Assembly: GCA_937921035.1 (NCBI GenBank)
Contig: CALEUL010000061.1
Coordinates: 158,330-222,329 of the forward strand
Length of the DNA stretch: 64,000 nt
Origin: an uncultured Porphyromonadaceae bacterium
Lineage (GTDB): Bacteria; Bacteroidota; Bacteroidia; Bacteroidales; Muribaculaceae
Direction of reading: 5' to 3'
Part shown: positions 41,068 through 49,651 of the stretch, in pieces
Position numbering within the stretch: the stretch's first letter is position 1
How the letters are laid out: each line of letters starts with the position of its first letter
Position numbers and translations under genes: made by a program
Notes under the pieces: model-generated
What the model saw: only the letters and a program-made list of their open reading frames with translations
What the model was told of the DNA's origin: nothing
Database searches by the model: none

Positions 41068-42459
41068 TTAAAAAAGCGAGAGTTGGGCGTCGCTTTCGGG
41101 CTTGCGGGGTTTTCGCACTGGTTCCTGATATCCGAAGTTTGGATCCTCCGTGTGCAGCGGCATTGGGCCTGGCCCTGATGCCGCAACAAACCATCCCGGG
41201 CACTCGAAATCGTCCTCGATGGCCGATAGTTCGTTGCGCAGATCCTCGTCAAGGGGCTCAATTGTCCGTTCTGAGGATGGCTGCGGAGCAAATAGATTGG
41301 CATCCTCTTCTTCAAGGCGCCGGCGCAGCGATTCGTTATCGTCCCTAAGCCTGTGATTTGTATTTTTCAGTTTTTCTATTCGTTCATCACGCTTGCGTAT
41401 CACTTCTTCGATCTGTCCGAGTTGTTCCTGAAACTGGTTTAGCTGGTCGAGCATGCTCTCTGCTTCGGCAAGCTTGCGTTCAGCAGCAACTCGTCCGTCG
41501 CGTTCGCCTACAAATTTGCTCTGCAGGTCGTCGTACATGCCCTGCGAAAGTTCCTGCTGCTGACGCAGGCCCTGTATGTCGCCCTCCAGCGATGCGGCCT
41601 TCTTCTCGGCTTCGTTCCAAACGTGCTCAAGCTCCGTCTTCTCTTTTTCAAGCGTTCCGGCACGCTGGGTCAGTTCCTCTACAGACTTCTCGAGGTCTGT
41701 TTTGACCTGCACGAGTTCCGCATTTTCCTTTTCAAGCGCCTCTATCTTCTCGGATGCTCCTCCGTCGGCTGTGGCGGCTATTTCGCCGGACCCTCCGGTA
41801 GCAAGAGCGGCTTTAAGGCGCTCCACTTCCTTTGTAAGATCCTCTACCAGTGCCGGCTGTACATCGGCAACCTTGAGTTTGTTAAGAAGGCTCTTGTTTT
41901 CCAGTTCGAACTGCTCTCGCTCTGCCTCGGCGGTCGCAAGTTTGCCTTCAAGGTCGTTGACACGGTCAGATAAAGCACGCCGACGGCGGTCTGCGCTAAG
42001 CTGCGCTTCCCTCAGCGACGAGCGCTGCTGTTCCAGCTGCGTCATATCGGTCTTCAATTTCTCGGATTCGCGGTGCGCGGCATCAACTGCAGCCTTCAGC
42101 TTTTTCTCGGCATACTGTTCGGCTGCGAGCATAAGACTGTTCAGATAGTCGGAGGCCGATTTATCCAATGCCTCGAGCAACAGGCGACGCTGAGCTGCCG
42201 GGTCTACACTGCGCGCAAGGAAATCGGGTAACGATTTATTGAAAATATCCACAACACCCTCGAATATCCGCGCTTTCATGTCGGGGTCTATCTCGGGAAG
42301 CGTAGGAACATCGGCAAGCGGGACTTCGTCCTGACGTTCGACGTCGCCGACAGGGGCTGGAGACGTAGCTTCGCCGTCTGCGGGCTCGTCGGTGAACTCG
42401 TCGGCATCGGAATCGCTGCCGAAGCCAAACATCCTTGATATTTTATTGAAAAAGCTCAT
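41068..42459 (-). CDS. Long coiled-coil protein ending in a sliding-clamp-type QLSLF motif
   Basis: The 463-residue protein has a short N-terminal segment (FFNKISRMFGFG), an acidic stretch, a folded region (EIDPDMKARIFEGVVDIFNKSL to DKSASDYLNSLML), and a coiled coil of about 250 residues (~110-385) rich in Glu, Lys, Leu and Gln. An acidic tail ends QLSLF. QL(S/D)LF at a flexible C-terminus is the consensus peptide by which many DNA-replication and repair proteins bind the beta sliding clamp; its presence is seen, its use here is inferred. The gene overlaps the stop of the two-receiver/ATP-binding gene upstream (ATGA). I recognise no named family. Confidence 0.75.
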   Translation of the reverse strand: MSFFNKISRMFGFGSDSDADEFTDEPADGEATSPAPVGDVERQDEVPLADVPTLPEIDPDMKARIFEGVVDIFNKSLPDFLARSVDPAAQRRLLLEALDKSASDYLNSLMLAAEQYAEKKLKAAVDAAHRESEKLKTDMTQLEQQRSSLREAQLSADRRRRALSDRVNDLEGKLATAEAEREQFELENKSLLNKLKVADVQPALVEDLTKEVERLKAALATGGSGEIAATADGGASEKIEALEKENAELVQVKTDLEKSVEELTQRAGTLEKEKTELEHVWNEAEKKAASLEGDIQGLRQQQELSQGMYDDLQSKFVGERDGRVAAERKLAEAESMLDQLNQFQEQLGQIEEVIRKRDERIEKLKNTNHRLRDDNESLRRRLEEEDANLFAPQPSSERTIEPLDEDLRNELSAIEDDFECPGWFVAASGPGPMPLHTEDPNFGYQEPVRKPRKPESDAQLSLF

Positions 42460-45400
42460 GTGTTTTCGTCGTTATAGGAATTATCTTTATTGTCGAATTC
42501 GGGTTTGGTTACAATGCCGAGGCCCGAACGGCCGTTTACAGCTATATGCAGCGGACGCCCGAAAGTTACGATACGCACTGTATCATCTTCGTACGCGGCT
42601 GGCATCGTATCAAGATACGCACTGTCGTAGTAGCCGTTTCCTCCGGCTTCGTCAACAGTGAAATATGCAACCCCGAAACTTGTAAGGTTCTGGAAGAAAT
42701 GTGTTCCCTGGCTCGGTTCCACTCGGTAAGTGCCTACGGCAGCCTCAACGATAAGGCGGGCCGAAGATATATCGGTCCACCGTACGGGAATACCGAGCGA
42801 CGGATCGGAGGAGCCCCATCTGCCCGGACCGATAAGCACATACCCTTTGTTCTCGCCCGCTAATGCTGCATTGATTTTGGCAATAAGCATAGCCGTGGCA
42901 GGGTTGCGCAGCGAATCGAAGCGGTTGGGGCGTACATACACGATGGTATCCACGCCCTCTATCATGCCGTTGCCCATAGCTGTGTTGCTGCGCAGGATTA
43001 GTTCGTTGTCCGGACGCTCAAGCACCTGGTCGGCAATCAGGTTCTTCCTGTCTATGATAGGTCTTATCTGGAGCCAGTATATGTGTGCGCGGTTGCCATT
43101 GGCAACCTGTTTTTCATTTATTATGCCGGCAAACTCTATTTCAACGGGACGCTGCATGGCTCCCTGACCCTGTTTGAGCATAAAATCGAGAGCATCGGCA
43201 AGCGGCAATGCACGGTCGCGCAACAGATTGGCGAATGTTACCACGCGACGCCCGGGGCCTTCCTCGTAATCCATCAGGCATTCGTTATGGAAATCGTAAG
43301 TGCTCACCATGTACCGAAGCGCGCCAGTGCCGGCAAAATCCTGCACATTCTTGCGCACGAGGTTCGCACCCTCGTCAAGGGCGACACTGAATGCGCTTTC
43401 GTCGTCGGAATCGGTATTGCGGAGTGCGAACAGTTTTGTCTGTGTATCACGCAGGGCAAGGTCCACGGTAGAGGTCTGTAGACATTTGTCGGCATGTAGA
43501 GGCGAGAATCGAAGTCCGCGGCCTCCGTCCACAATATATTTTCCCAGGCCAACAGCAATCTCAACTACGCCGTCCTCGGTCTTTTCGTCGCCGAGTGGAT
43601 AGTAATTTAGCGAACGTCCGACGCCGGAGAACGACGGAAAATAATATTCGCCGTGTTTCTCGCCAACCACTTCCTGGATTATAACGGCCATTTTCTCCTG
43701 GTCGATTACATTGCTTGTGGCTGTCATGTAGGTTTTGCTCGCGGCATAGAACACCGACGCGTAAACACCCTTCACTGCATCCTCAAGCCATCGCAACCGC
43801 AACTCCGTATTGCTGCTGAAAGGCACCATATATGTGGCGTATATTCCGGCAAAAGGCTGATAATGCGAATCCTCCAGCAGGCTGGAGCTGCGCACGGCAA
43901 ACGGACGGTCCACAACGTCGAACAGGGCAACAAAATCCTCGCGCAGCCTCGACGGCAGCTTTGCCGCGAGGAAGGCGCTCAGGATGTCCTGGTCGGATGC
44001 GTCGCTCAATGCCAACGGATACAGGCGATTGGTGCTCATAAACTCGTCGAACAGATCGGTACAGAGTACTACTGTACGGGGTATGGATATTGCGATTCCT
44101 CCGAAATTATCGCATATGGGATTCTTCTTTATTATGGAATCGATAAAAGCCAGGCCGCGACCCTTGCCGCCGAGACTGCCCTGGCCTATGCGGGCAAAAT
44201 TGGAATAATAGTCGAAGCGGTCTTTCTGGAACACAGCAACTACGCCACGGTTTTTCATCCTGCGGTATTTCACAATCAGGTCGAAAAACAGCTGCTTCAC
44301 TGCCGGAGCTTCCCCGATTGATGTAAAATGGTGCATTTTCACCACATCGGCAATGGGGAAGAGCGCGCGAGAATACAACCATCGCGAAATATCGTTGCGC
44401 GAGGCATGGTATAGCAGCGCATCCGCAGGTATATCGAATATATGCATCTGCAAATCCTTCAGATTGCGGATAGACATTATCGGACTGTTGTCGAGCGGAT
44501 TGCGTATAATAAAATCGCCGAAGCCAAAATTTGCCATGATTGCCTCGCCGAGGTCTACTGGCAGTTTCTTGGAATTCTTGTCGATGAACACGCCGCCGAA
44601 AGCGCCTACACGCATCGAATTTGAAAGTTCCGACGACTCTATGATAATAGGCAGGTAGGGATCCTGCTCGCGCAGCCAGTGCGCCAGTTTGATACCGGCC
44701 TGTGCATCTTTTACATCGTTACGCTTGAATGACACATCGCTGATTACACCGAGCATATGGTGGCCGAATCGCTCGTACAGCTGCTGAGCCTCCTCATATG
44801 TACGCGCCAGCATAACCTTTGGACGCCCGCGCATACGAAGCATCTGCTCGTGCTGGTTGAGAGCCTCGGTCGAAAACAGCATCGACTGTTTGAGCAGAAA
44901 TTTATATATGTGCGGCAGTACCGATGAATAGAAGCGTACGGAGTCCTCGACAAGAAGAATCATCTGCACGCCAACATCGGTGATATCGTTGGCGTTTAGT
45001 TTATCTTCGAGCAGCTTTATAATAGCCAGAAGCAGATCCATGTTTCCGAGCCAGCTGAAAACATAGTCCACATTGTCCAGATTCTCCATTGCAAGGCGGC
45101 GGGAAACTTCCTTGCTGAACGGAGTGAGAACCACTATAGGGACTTGCGGAAACTCGGCCTTCAGAAGCCCGGCGCCGTCGAAGGTTTCGGAAATGTCCCC
45201 ACCGGGCATGGCGATAACTATGTCAAATGCCTTTATTCGCATAATCTCCAGCGCCTCATCCATCGTGGATACGCGCGTTACGCGCGGCGGAGACGAAAGG
45301 TTAAGAGCCACATATTCGTTATACAGTTGCTCTTCAACGCGGCCGTCCTCCTCCATCATGAAGGCATCGTAGGGCGAAGCGATGAGCAACACATTGAAAA

Positions 45401-45470
45401 TGCGATGCTGCATAAGTGCCTGAAAAGAAGTGTCCTTCAGGAACATTCTGCTTAGTGCTTCCTCGTTCAT
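42456..45470 (-). CDS. Two-receiver protein with PEP-synthase/PPDK-like ATP-binding domain
   Basis: The 1004-residue protein has a degenerate receiver-like domain (about 25-160, no clear phosphoacceptor Asp in FDIVIAMPGGD). A second receiver (about 170-330) keeps the acidic pair (ILLVEDSV), the Asp in VISDVSF, the Ser in IIIESSE and the Lys in FIDKNSK. From ~420 on it has the nucleotide-binding domain of PEP synthase/PPDK: IGQGSLGGKGRGLAFID, FAVRSSSLLEDSHYQPFAG, and VEIEFAG...IYWLQIRPI. The phosphohistidine and PEP-binding domains are absent, so it is probably not a metabolic PEP synthase. It begins the long minus-strand operon and overlaps a coiled-coil gene. Confidence 0.87.
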   Translation of the reverse strand: MNEEALSRMFLKDTSFQALMQHRIFNVLLIASPYDAFMMEEDGRVEEQLYNEYVALNLSSPPRVTRVSTMDEALEIMRIKAFDIVIAMPGGDISETFDGAGLLKAEFPQVPIVVLTPFSKEVSRRLAMENLDNVDYVFSWLGNMDLLLAIIKLLEDKLNANDITDVGVQMILLVEDSVRFYSSVLPHIYKFLLKQSMLFSTEALNQHEQMLRMRGRPKVMLARTYEEAQQLYERFGHHMLGVISDVSFKRNDVKDAQAGIKLAHWLREQDPYLPIIIESSELSNSMRVGAFGGVFIDKNSKKLPVDLGEAIMANFGFGDFIIRNPLDNSPIMSIRNLKDLQMHIFDIPADALLYHASRNDISRWLYSRALFPIADVVKMHHFTSIGEAPAVKQLFFDLIVKYRRMKNRGVVAVFQKDRFDYYSNFARIGQGSLGGKGRGLAFIDSIIKKNPICDNFGGIAISIPRTVVLCTDLFDEFMSTNRLYPLALSDASDQDILSAFLAAKLPSRLREDFVALFDVVDRPFAVRSSSLLEDSHYQPFAGIYATYMVPFSSNTELRLRWLEDAVKGVYASVFYAASKTYMTATSNVIDQEKMAVIIQEVVGEKHGEYYFPSFSGVGRSLNYYPLGDEKTEDGVVEIAVGLGKYIVDGGRGLRFSPLHADKCLQTSTVDLALRDTQTKLFALRNTDSDDESAFSVALDEGANLVRKNVQDFAGTGALRYMVSTYDFHNECLMDYEEGPGRRVVTFANLLRDRALPLADALDFMLKQGQGAMQRPVEIEFAGIINEKQVANGNRAHIYWLQIRPIIDRKNLIADQVLERPDNELILRSNTAMGNGMIEGVDTIVYVRPNRFDSLRNPATAMLIAKINAALAGENKGYVLIGPGRWGSSDPSLGIPVRWTDISSARLIVEAAVGTYRVEPSQGTHFFQNLTSFGVAYFTVDEAGGNGYYDSAYLDTMPAAYEDDTVRIVTFGRPLHIAVNGRSGLGIVTKPEFDNKDNSYNDENT

Positions 45471-45494
45471 CTATAACGCTGCTTTTAACGATAG

Positions 45495-45502
45495 CAAATA
45501 TA
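45495..45502 (-). promoter_or_regulatory. Promoter -7 box (TATATTTG) for the long minus-strand operon
   Basis: TATATTTG on the minus strand lies 24 bases before the ATG at 45470. No clear -33 TTTG was found at the usual distance. Confidence 0.5.
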
Positions 45503-45826
45503 GCTAAAAAAATCCACACAGAACCACTCTGAGGCACAAAAAATCTATTTCTCGCATATTTTAGGCACATTCTCCAAACGGCAAAACTCATTTCATATGC
45601 CCTCAAGAACGATTTTGACCAAAAAAAATCAATTTCCCTCTCGCGTTTATGTAGGATTACAGCGATGAATGCCCACATACACCCACACCGGCAACAGTAA
45701 ATCCGCTATATTTTTCGGAACAAAGCCTTCTACTCATTGTTCTGATATTCAGAATATTGAATTTATACACTGCCTTAAAACCACTACTTTTTATCCTCTT
45801 AAAGACGCCACTTCCGATTAATTATG

Positions 45827-45834
45827 TAATTTTG
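45827..45834 (+). promoter_or_regulatory. Promoter -7 box (TAATTTTG) for the SusF-like gene
   Basis: TAATTTTG lies 43 bases before the ATG at 45878; the -33 box is not clean. Confidence 0.5.
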
Positions 45835-45877
45835 TAGAAACAACAAACTGTATATTGTCAAACCTAAAAATTATAAC

Positions 45878-46771
45878 ATGAGAAATTTTACACGACTGAT
45901 TCTTTCTGTCGCTGCGGTAGCATCCGCAGCCATCTGTGCAGACGCACAGGAACGCACCGACCTTCTTTGGCTCGCAGGCGAAGCCACCCCTTGGGGATGG
46001 TCGCTCGACGACGCATCGTGCATCGCCGCCACTGCAGAAGACCCCGATATTTATACCGGCACCCTATACCTCGAAGCCGACAAGGATTTCAAATTCCTGA
46101 CCACTTTCGACTGGGGTAACACCGAACTGCGACCTGTAGTAAGCTGCAAACCCGATGCCGACGGAAAAGTGAAGCTGACAAGCATTTCTGGCGACGACAA
46201 CGACTTCAAGATTCAGGTGAGCGAAAGCGCCAACTATCTGATCACTGTCAACACTGCCACGATGGAAGCCACATTCGCAAAATCCGAATATCAGGCAACT
46301 CATATAAACTTCGCAACCATCTTCATGACGGGCGACGCAACAAGCGGAGGTTGGAGCATTGACGCTGGCACTGTGATGCGCCAGAACCCGCAGATACCCT
46401 ACGCCTTCGCCGCTACCGATACCGAACTCAATGCTGGATCCTTCAAGATTTTCTACATCATGAAAGGCGCTCGCAGCTTCGACAGCAAATACTTCTACTT
46501 CCGCGACGCTAACGACAACGGAAAAATGGTGCTGAACAGCTCCGAGGACAACAAATGGAATATCTCCGAGGCCGGCAAATATGATATCTCGGCCAACACT
46601 GAAGCCCTTTTAATCAGCATCGCTCCTGCCCAGGCTGGCATAGATGATATCAGGGCCGACGAAGCTCCTGCAACATATTACAACATGCAGGGCATACGCG
46701 TATCCAACCCTTCCGCCGGACAGTTGCTTATCAAAGTACAGGGAAACAAAAGCAGCAAAATCCGTTTCTGA
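45878..46771 (+). CDS. Secreted SusE/SusF-like protein with C-terminal sorting-type tail
   Basis: The 297-residue protein has a signal peptide (ending AICADA-Q) and two beta-sandwich repeats similar to starch-binding SusF units (LLWLAGEATPWGWSLDDA; IFMTGDATSGGWSIDAG), each with the GxATPxGW/SGGWS core. Unlike SusE/SusF it has no lipobox. It ends with a YYNMQGIRVSNPSAGQLLIK type tail, a pattern common at the C-termini of secreted Bacteroidales proteins and related to type IX sorting tails. It may bind glycans at the cell surface. It is monocistronic with its own terminator; no SusC/D neighbours are present. Confidence 0.8.
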   Translation: MRNFTRLILSVAAVASAAICADAQERTDLLWLAGEATPWGWSLDDASCIAATAEDPDIYTGTLYLEADKDFKFLTTFDWGNTELRPVVSCKPDADGKVKLTSISGDDNDFKIQVSESANYLITVNTATMEATFAKSEYQATHINFATIFMTGDATSGGWSIDAGTVMRQNPQIPYAFAATDTELNAGSFKIFYIMKGARSFDSKYFYFRDANDNGKMVLNSSEDNKWNISEAGKYDISANTEALLISIAPAQAGIDDIRADEAPATYYNMQGIRVSNPSAGQLLIKVQGNKSSKIRF

Positions 46772-46793
46772 AACATAACACAACCTATATAAT

Positions 46794-46824
46794 AAGGCGC
46801 CGGTTTCCGCGAGACCGGCGCCTT
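46794..46824 (+). terminator. Terminator after the SusF-like gene
   Basis: AAGGCGCCGGT (46794-46804) and ACCGGCGCCTT (46814-46824) form a perfect 11-bp stem, extended by TAAT/ATTA, followed by an A+T tract. Confidence 0.88.
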
Positions 46825-46849
46825 ATTATATTACAGATACCGACTTCCT

Positions 46850-46880
46850 TTTGCCACGTCCGGCGATTTTGCTAATTTTG
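46850..46880 (+). promoter_or_regulatory. Promoter for the glycosyltransferase gene
   Basis: TTTG (46850-46853), a 19-base spacer and TAATTTTG (46873-46880) match the consensus; the ATG is 33 bases downstream. Confidence 0.7.
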
Positions 46881-46913
46881 CACCGCTTTGTGTAAATCTT
46901 TTATCTGCATTTG

Positions 46914-48047
46914 ATGAATCCACTGATACGTTCAGGTATAAAATTCTGTTCCTCTATATTTAAAACAGCCGGCGCGAATCCGACGGCTATGGTCAATATC
47001 CTTTGTTCGTTACCGCACAAGCAGTTGAAGATAACCGATAAGGAAATCAAATGGGCCTCCACTCTGTTGAAAGATATTTATGATGATTGCGACAACAGCT
47101 GCTTATCATCTAACAAGGTATCGTCCGAATACGACCTCCACATCATTATTCCGGCATACAACGCAGAAAAGTATATGGAACGGTGTATGGAAAGCGCTAT
47201 TGCTGCGCAGACCGGACAATACAAAATTCTTATTACGGTCGTTAACGACGGATCCACGGATTCCACACCGGATATCCTTAAAAAGTATTCCGGCCGCAAG
47301 GATATCGATATAATAAGCCAGGAGAACAGAGGGTACTCCGGCGCCAGAAACCGCGCATTGCAAAACATCCGCGGGAGATATATAACATTTCTCGATTCCG
47401 ACGATGAATTAGGAGATATCAACCGCCTTTTATCGGAAGCGTTAAAAGAAGATGCCGATATCGCGGAAGGAAGCTATGAACTGTTCAACGACAGTCAATC
47501 GCGGAAGGTAAAAGGATGCGACACCGATTCCGACTCCGGAGGCTACGGCATTCTATACGGTTATCCCTGGGGTAAAGTATATAAAAACCATCTGTTCCAC
47601 AACATATCCTTCCCGCAATCATATTGGTTCGAGGACACGGTTGGAGGCATGGTGCTGTTCCACATAGCAAAAAGGGTTGTCAAGCGCGACATTCCGTGCT
47701 ACAGATACCGGATGAACCCTCTCGGCATAACAACTCTTTTTAAAGGAAATCCAAAATCCTGCGACAGCCACTGGATAACGGAACGTCTGATGAAGGACCG
47801 CGCTTTGTTAGGGCTCGACAATAACAACGACATCGCCAGACTCATGCTTGTACAGCAAATCCGAATAAACTACTCGCGGATTACAAAGATAAAAAAGAAC
47901 AATATCGAGTTGGCGCTGTTCATCCTGAGCTGTGATTTATACAACCGCTACATTACAGGAAAACCGCTTAAGAACAATATGATAGCTGAATCCCTACAGA
48001 CAGGCGATTTCCTGAAATTCAGACTGGCTTGTATTATAAATGTATAA
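46914..48047 (+). CDS. Family 2 glycosyltransferase
   Basis: The 377-residue protein has an N-terminal ~75-residue helical extension, then the GT-A core: LHIIIPAYNAEKYMERCMES, VVNDGSTDSTPDIL, ENRGYSGARNRALQNIRGRYITFLDSDDEL (metal-binding DSDD) and a C-terminal YRYRMNPLGITT segment. These features fit cytoplasmic transferases of capsule or O-antigen synthesis. The acceptor is unknown, and no polysaccharide cluster surrounds it. ATG 46914 is chosen over the TTG immediately before it. It appears to be monocistronic. Confidence 0.9.
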   Translation: MNPLIRSGIKFCSSIFKTAGANPTAMVNILCSLPHKQLKITDKEIKWASTLLKDIYDDCDNSCLSSNKVSSEYDLHIIIPAYNAEKYMERCMESAIAAQTGQYKILITVVNDGSTDSTPDILKKYSGRKDIDIISQENRGYSGARNRALQNIRGRYITFLDSDDELGDINRLLSEALKEDADIAEGSYELFNDSQSRKVKGCDTDSDSGGYGILYGYPWGKVYKNHLFHNISFPQSYWFEDTVGGMVLFHIAKRVVKRDIPCYRYRMNPLGITTLFKGNPKSCDSHWITERLMKDRALLGLDNNNDIARLMLVQQIRINYSRITKIKKNNIELALFILSCDLYNRYITGKPLKNNMIAESLQTGDFLKFRLACIINV

Positions 48048-48138
48048 TCTCCCTGAGTGATTTTTTCTATTTCTTTCTTGTGGCTCTACTATATAATTTA
48101 ATCATTTCAGAAACAGCTCCATAGACAACTCCGGAATT

Positions 48139-48888
48139 ATGGAACAGAAAAACAATTTAACATGCTTTAATTGCGGACGTACCTCTTCGGGTGTTTATTG
48201 TCCGGATTGCGGTCAACTCCTTCAAACTACCAAAAGAATAACAATGAAGTCCTTCTGGAAGGAGGTTGTAATGAGTTTCGCAAGCTTGACTCCTGGTTTC
48301 TGGAGAACATTTGTCGGACTCTTGCTGCATCCTTGGCAGGTCATCAGACAATATATTAATGGTCAACGAGTCAAATATTCACCGCCTGTTACTATGGTGA
48401 TGCAACTCTTGCTATATTCCACATTTATTTATACAATTTTGGGGAATATCTTTCATGTGGACTTTTTTGCATCTTCTTCGGAAGAAACCATATCTACAGG
48501 GAATTGGGTTGTAAACATGTTAGTATCCTCAGATGTGATATCCAAAATATTTATTGCTTGTGTGCCTGCTTTCAATTGTTACATTGCATACGGACTGTCC
48601 ACAGGGCGCAAATACAATCTTGCAGAATATTTGACTGCCGCAATCTATATGGGGTGTTCTTTTTCCATCTATAACAACTTATTGAAACCGTTGGCAATCT
48701 TTTACCCGGACACGGAACGTTTCATCATGATTTCGATAATCACAATTATTGGTACTATATCTTTGTCGAAGGCATTTCCCGTAAAACAGTGGTGGCGAAG
48801 ATGTTTGATATGGATTGGATTTATGTTACTGAATATCATCACATTGTTAATCGCGGTTTTAATTGTGCTAATAGTGCAACTACTATAA
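48139..48888 (+). CDS. DUF3667-type zinc-ribbon membrane protein
   Basis: The 249-residue protein starts with a zinc ribbon (CFNCGRTSSGVYCPDCGQ), then a segment including LTPGFWRTFVGLLLHPWQVIRQYINGQR, and about five membrane helices in the C-terminal two thirds. This fits the DUF3667 family of Bacteroidetes, whose function is unknown. The A+T-richer codon use differs from neighbours, hinting at transfer. No promoter of clear consensus was seen in the 91 bases after the glycosyltransferase. Confidence 0.8.
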   Translation: MEQKNNLTCFNCGRTSSGVYCPDCGQLLQTTKRITMKSFWKEVVMSFASLTPGFWRTFVGLLLHPWQVIRQYINGQRVKYSPPVTMVMQLLLYSTFIYTILGNIFHVDFFASSSEETISTGNWVVNMLVSSDVISKIFIACVPAFNCYIAYGLSTGRKYNLAEYLTAAIYMGCSFSIYNNLLKPLAIFYPDTERFIMISIITIIGTISLSKAFPVKQWWRRCLIWIGFMLLNIITLLIAVLIVLIVQLL

Positions 48889-49084
48889 AGGCTAAATTAA
48901 TTATTTGATTGGAGTTGTAAATACAAATTGTTTTTGAGATGTTCTGACTGTAAAACAGCGGAAAGGAGGAAAACAAATAAAAACCTAATCCACTGATATT
49001 CATTCAGGTTAATTCAAATTTATTCATTACCGTCAACCATATAAAAGATTTTATTTGTTTATACAGAGAATGAATTTTTTTGCT

Positions 49085-49092
49085 TAATTTTG
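49085..49092 (+). promoter_or_regulatory. Promoter -7 box (TAATTTTG), leaderless configuration
   Basis: TAATTTTG ends four bases before the ATG at 49097, as for recR. The run from the ThiE-like gene to the inactive M16 gene probably starts here. Confidence 0.5.
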
Positions 49093-49096
49093 TGTC

Positions 49097-49648
49097 ATGA
49101 TACAGATACTGTTACAGACTAACGGAGAATACACACCGACTCAACTGGCACAGAAAGCCATAGACGCAGGCTGCCAGTGGCTTATATTGCCCGACGCTCC
49201 TATCAACGAAGAAGCAAAAGGAATAATAGACCTTTGCCGCGAAGCCGGAGTGATACTCACCATAGAAAACAACGTGGAGGCATGCCGCGAATTCGGGCTC
49301 CACGGCGTATTGCTGCACCTCGGAGCAAATCCCGCTGCCGTACGTGCCGAAATAGGCGCAGAAGCTGTTATCGGTGCCGAAATAACATCCGTTGCCTCAG
49401 CTACCGCGCTGTCAAAAGCCGACATCGATTATTTCCTGATATCCACCGACGACGCCTCCATTATCGGGGAAGCCCGCAAGGCCGGCGTAGAGGTGCATTT
49501 CGTAGCAAACCTTACAGACAGAGCAGCCACCAGGGCCGATGTGGACAAGGCTATGTCGCTCGGTTTCTCCGGCGCCTGCATATCTTCCGCAAAATTCTCG
49601 GGCGACGATATCGCTGCCGATATTTCCGCACTGATACCTCAGTCCTGA
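49097..49648 (+). CDS. Degenerate ThiE/TenI-like (TIM-barrel) protein
   Basis: The 183-residue protein follows the thiamine-phosphate-synthase fold pattern (LAQKAIDAGCQWLILPDAP; CREAGVILTIENNVEACREFGLHGVLLHLGANPAAVRAEIG as a span at about residues 48-88; VEVHFVANLTDRAATRADV). Several usual ThiE features, such as the QxRxK start and the GxxLGQ-D motif, are replaced (LLHLGANP). It may be a non-catalytic or altered-specificity relative. It heads a run with a YbhN-like protein, an NfeD protease, kdsB and an M16 homologue, none linked to thiamine. Confidence 0.65.
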   Translation: MIQILLQTNGEYTPTQLAQKAIDAGCQWLILPDAPINEEAKGIIDLCREAGVILTIENNVEACREFGLHGVLLHLGANPAAVRAEIGAEAVIGAEITSVASATALSKADIDYFLISTDDASIIGEARKAGVEVHFVANLTDRAATRADVDKAMSLGFSGACISSAKFSGDDIAADISALIPQS

Positions 49649-49651
49649 AAC

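Larger units (their letters stand above)
45471..45877. other. 407-base divergent intergenic region
   Basis: No gene was seen. It separates the 45.5-36.8 kb operon from the SusF-like gene and has a minus-strand -7 box at 45495-45502 and a plus-strand -7 box at 45827-45834. The rest is A+T-rich; no inverted repeat with a long stem or recognisable operator was found. Confidence 0.6.
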
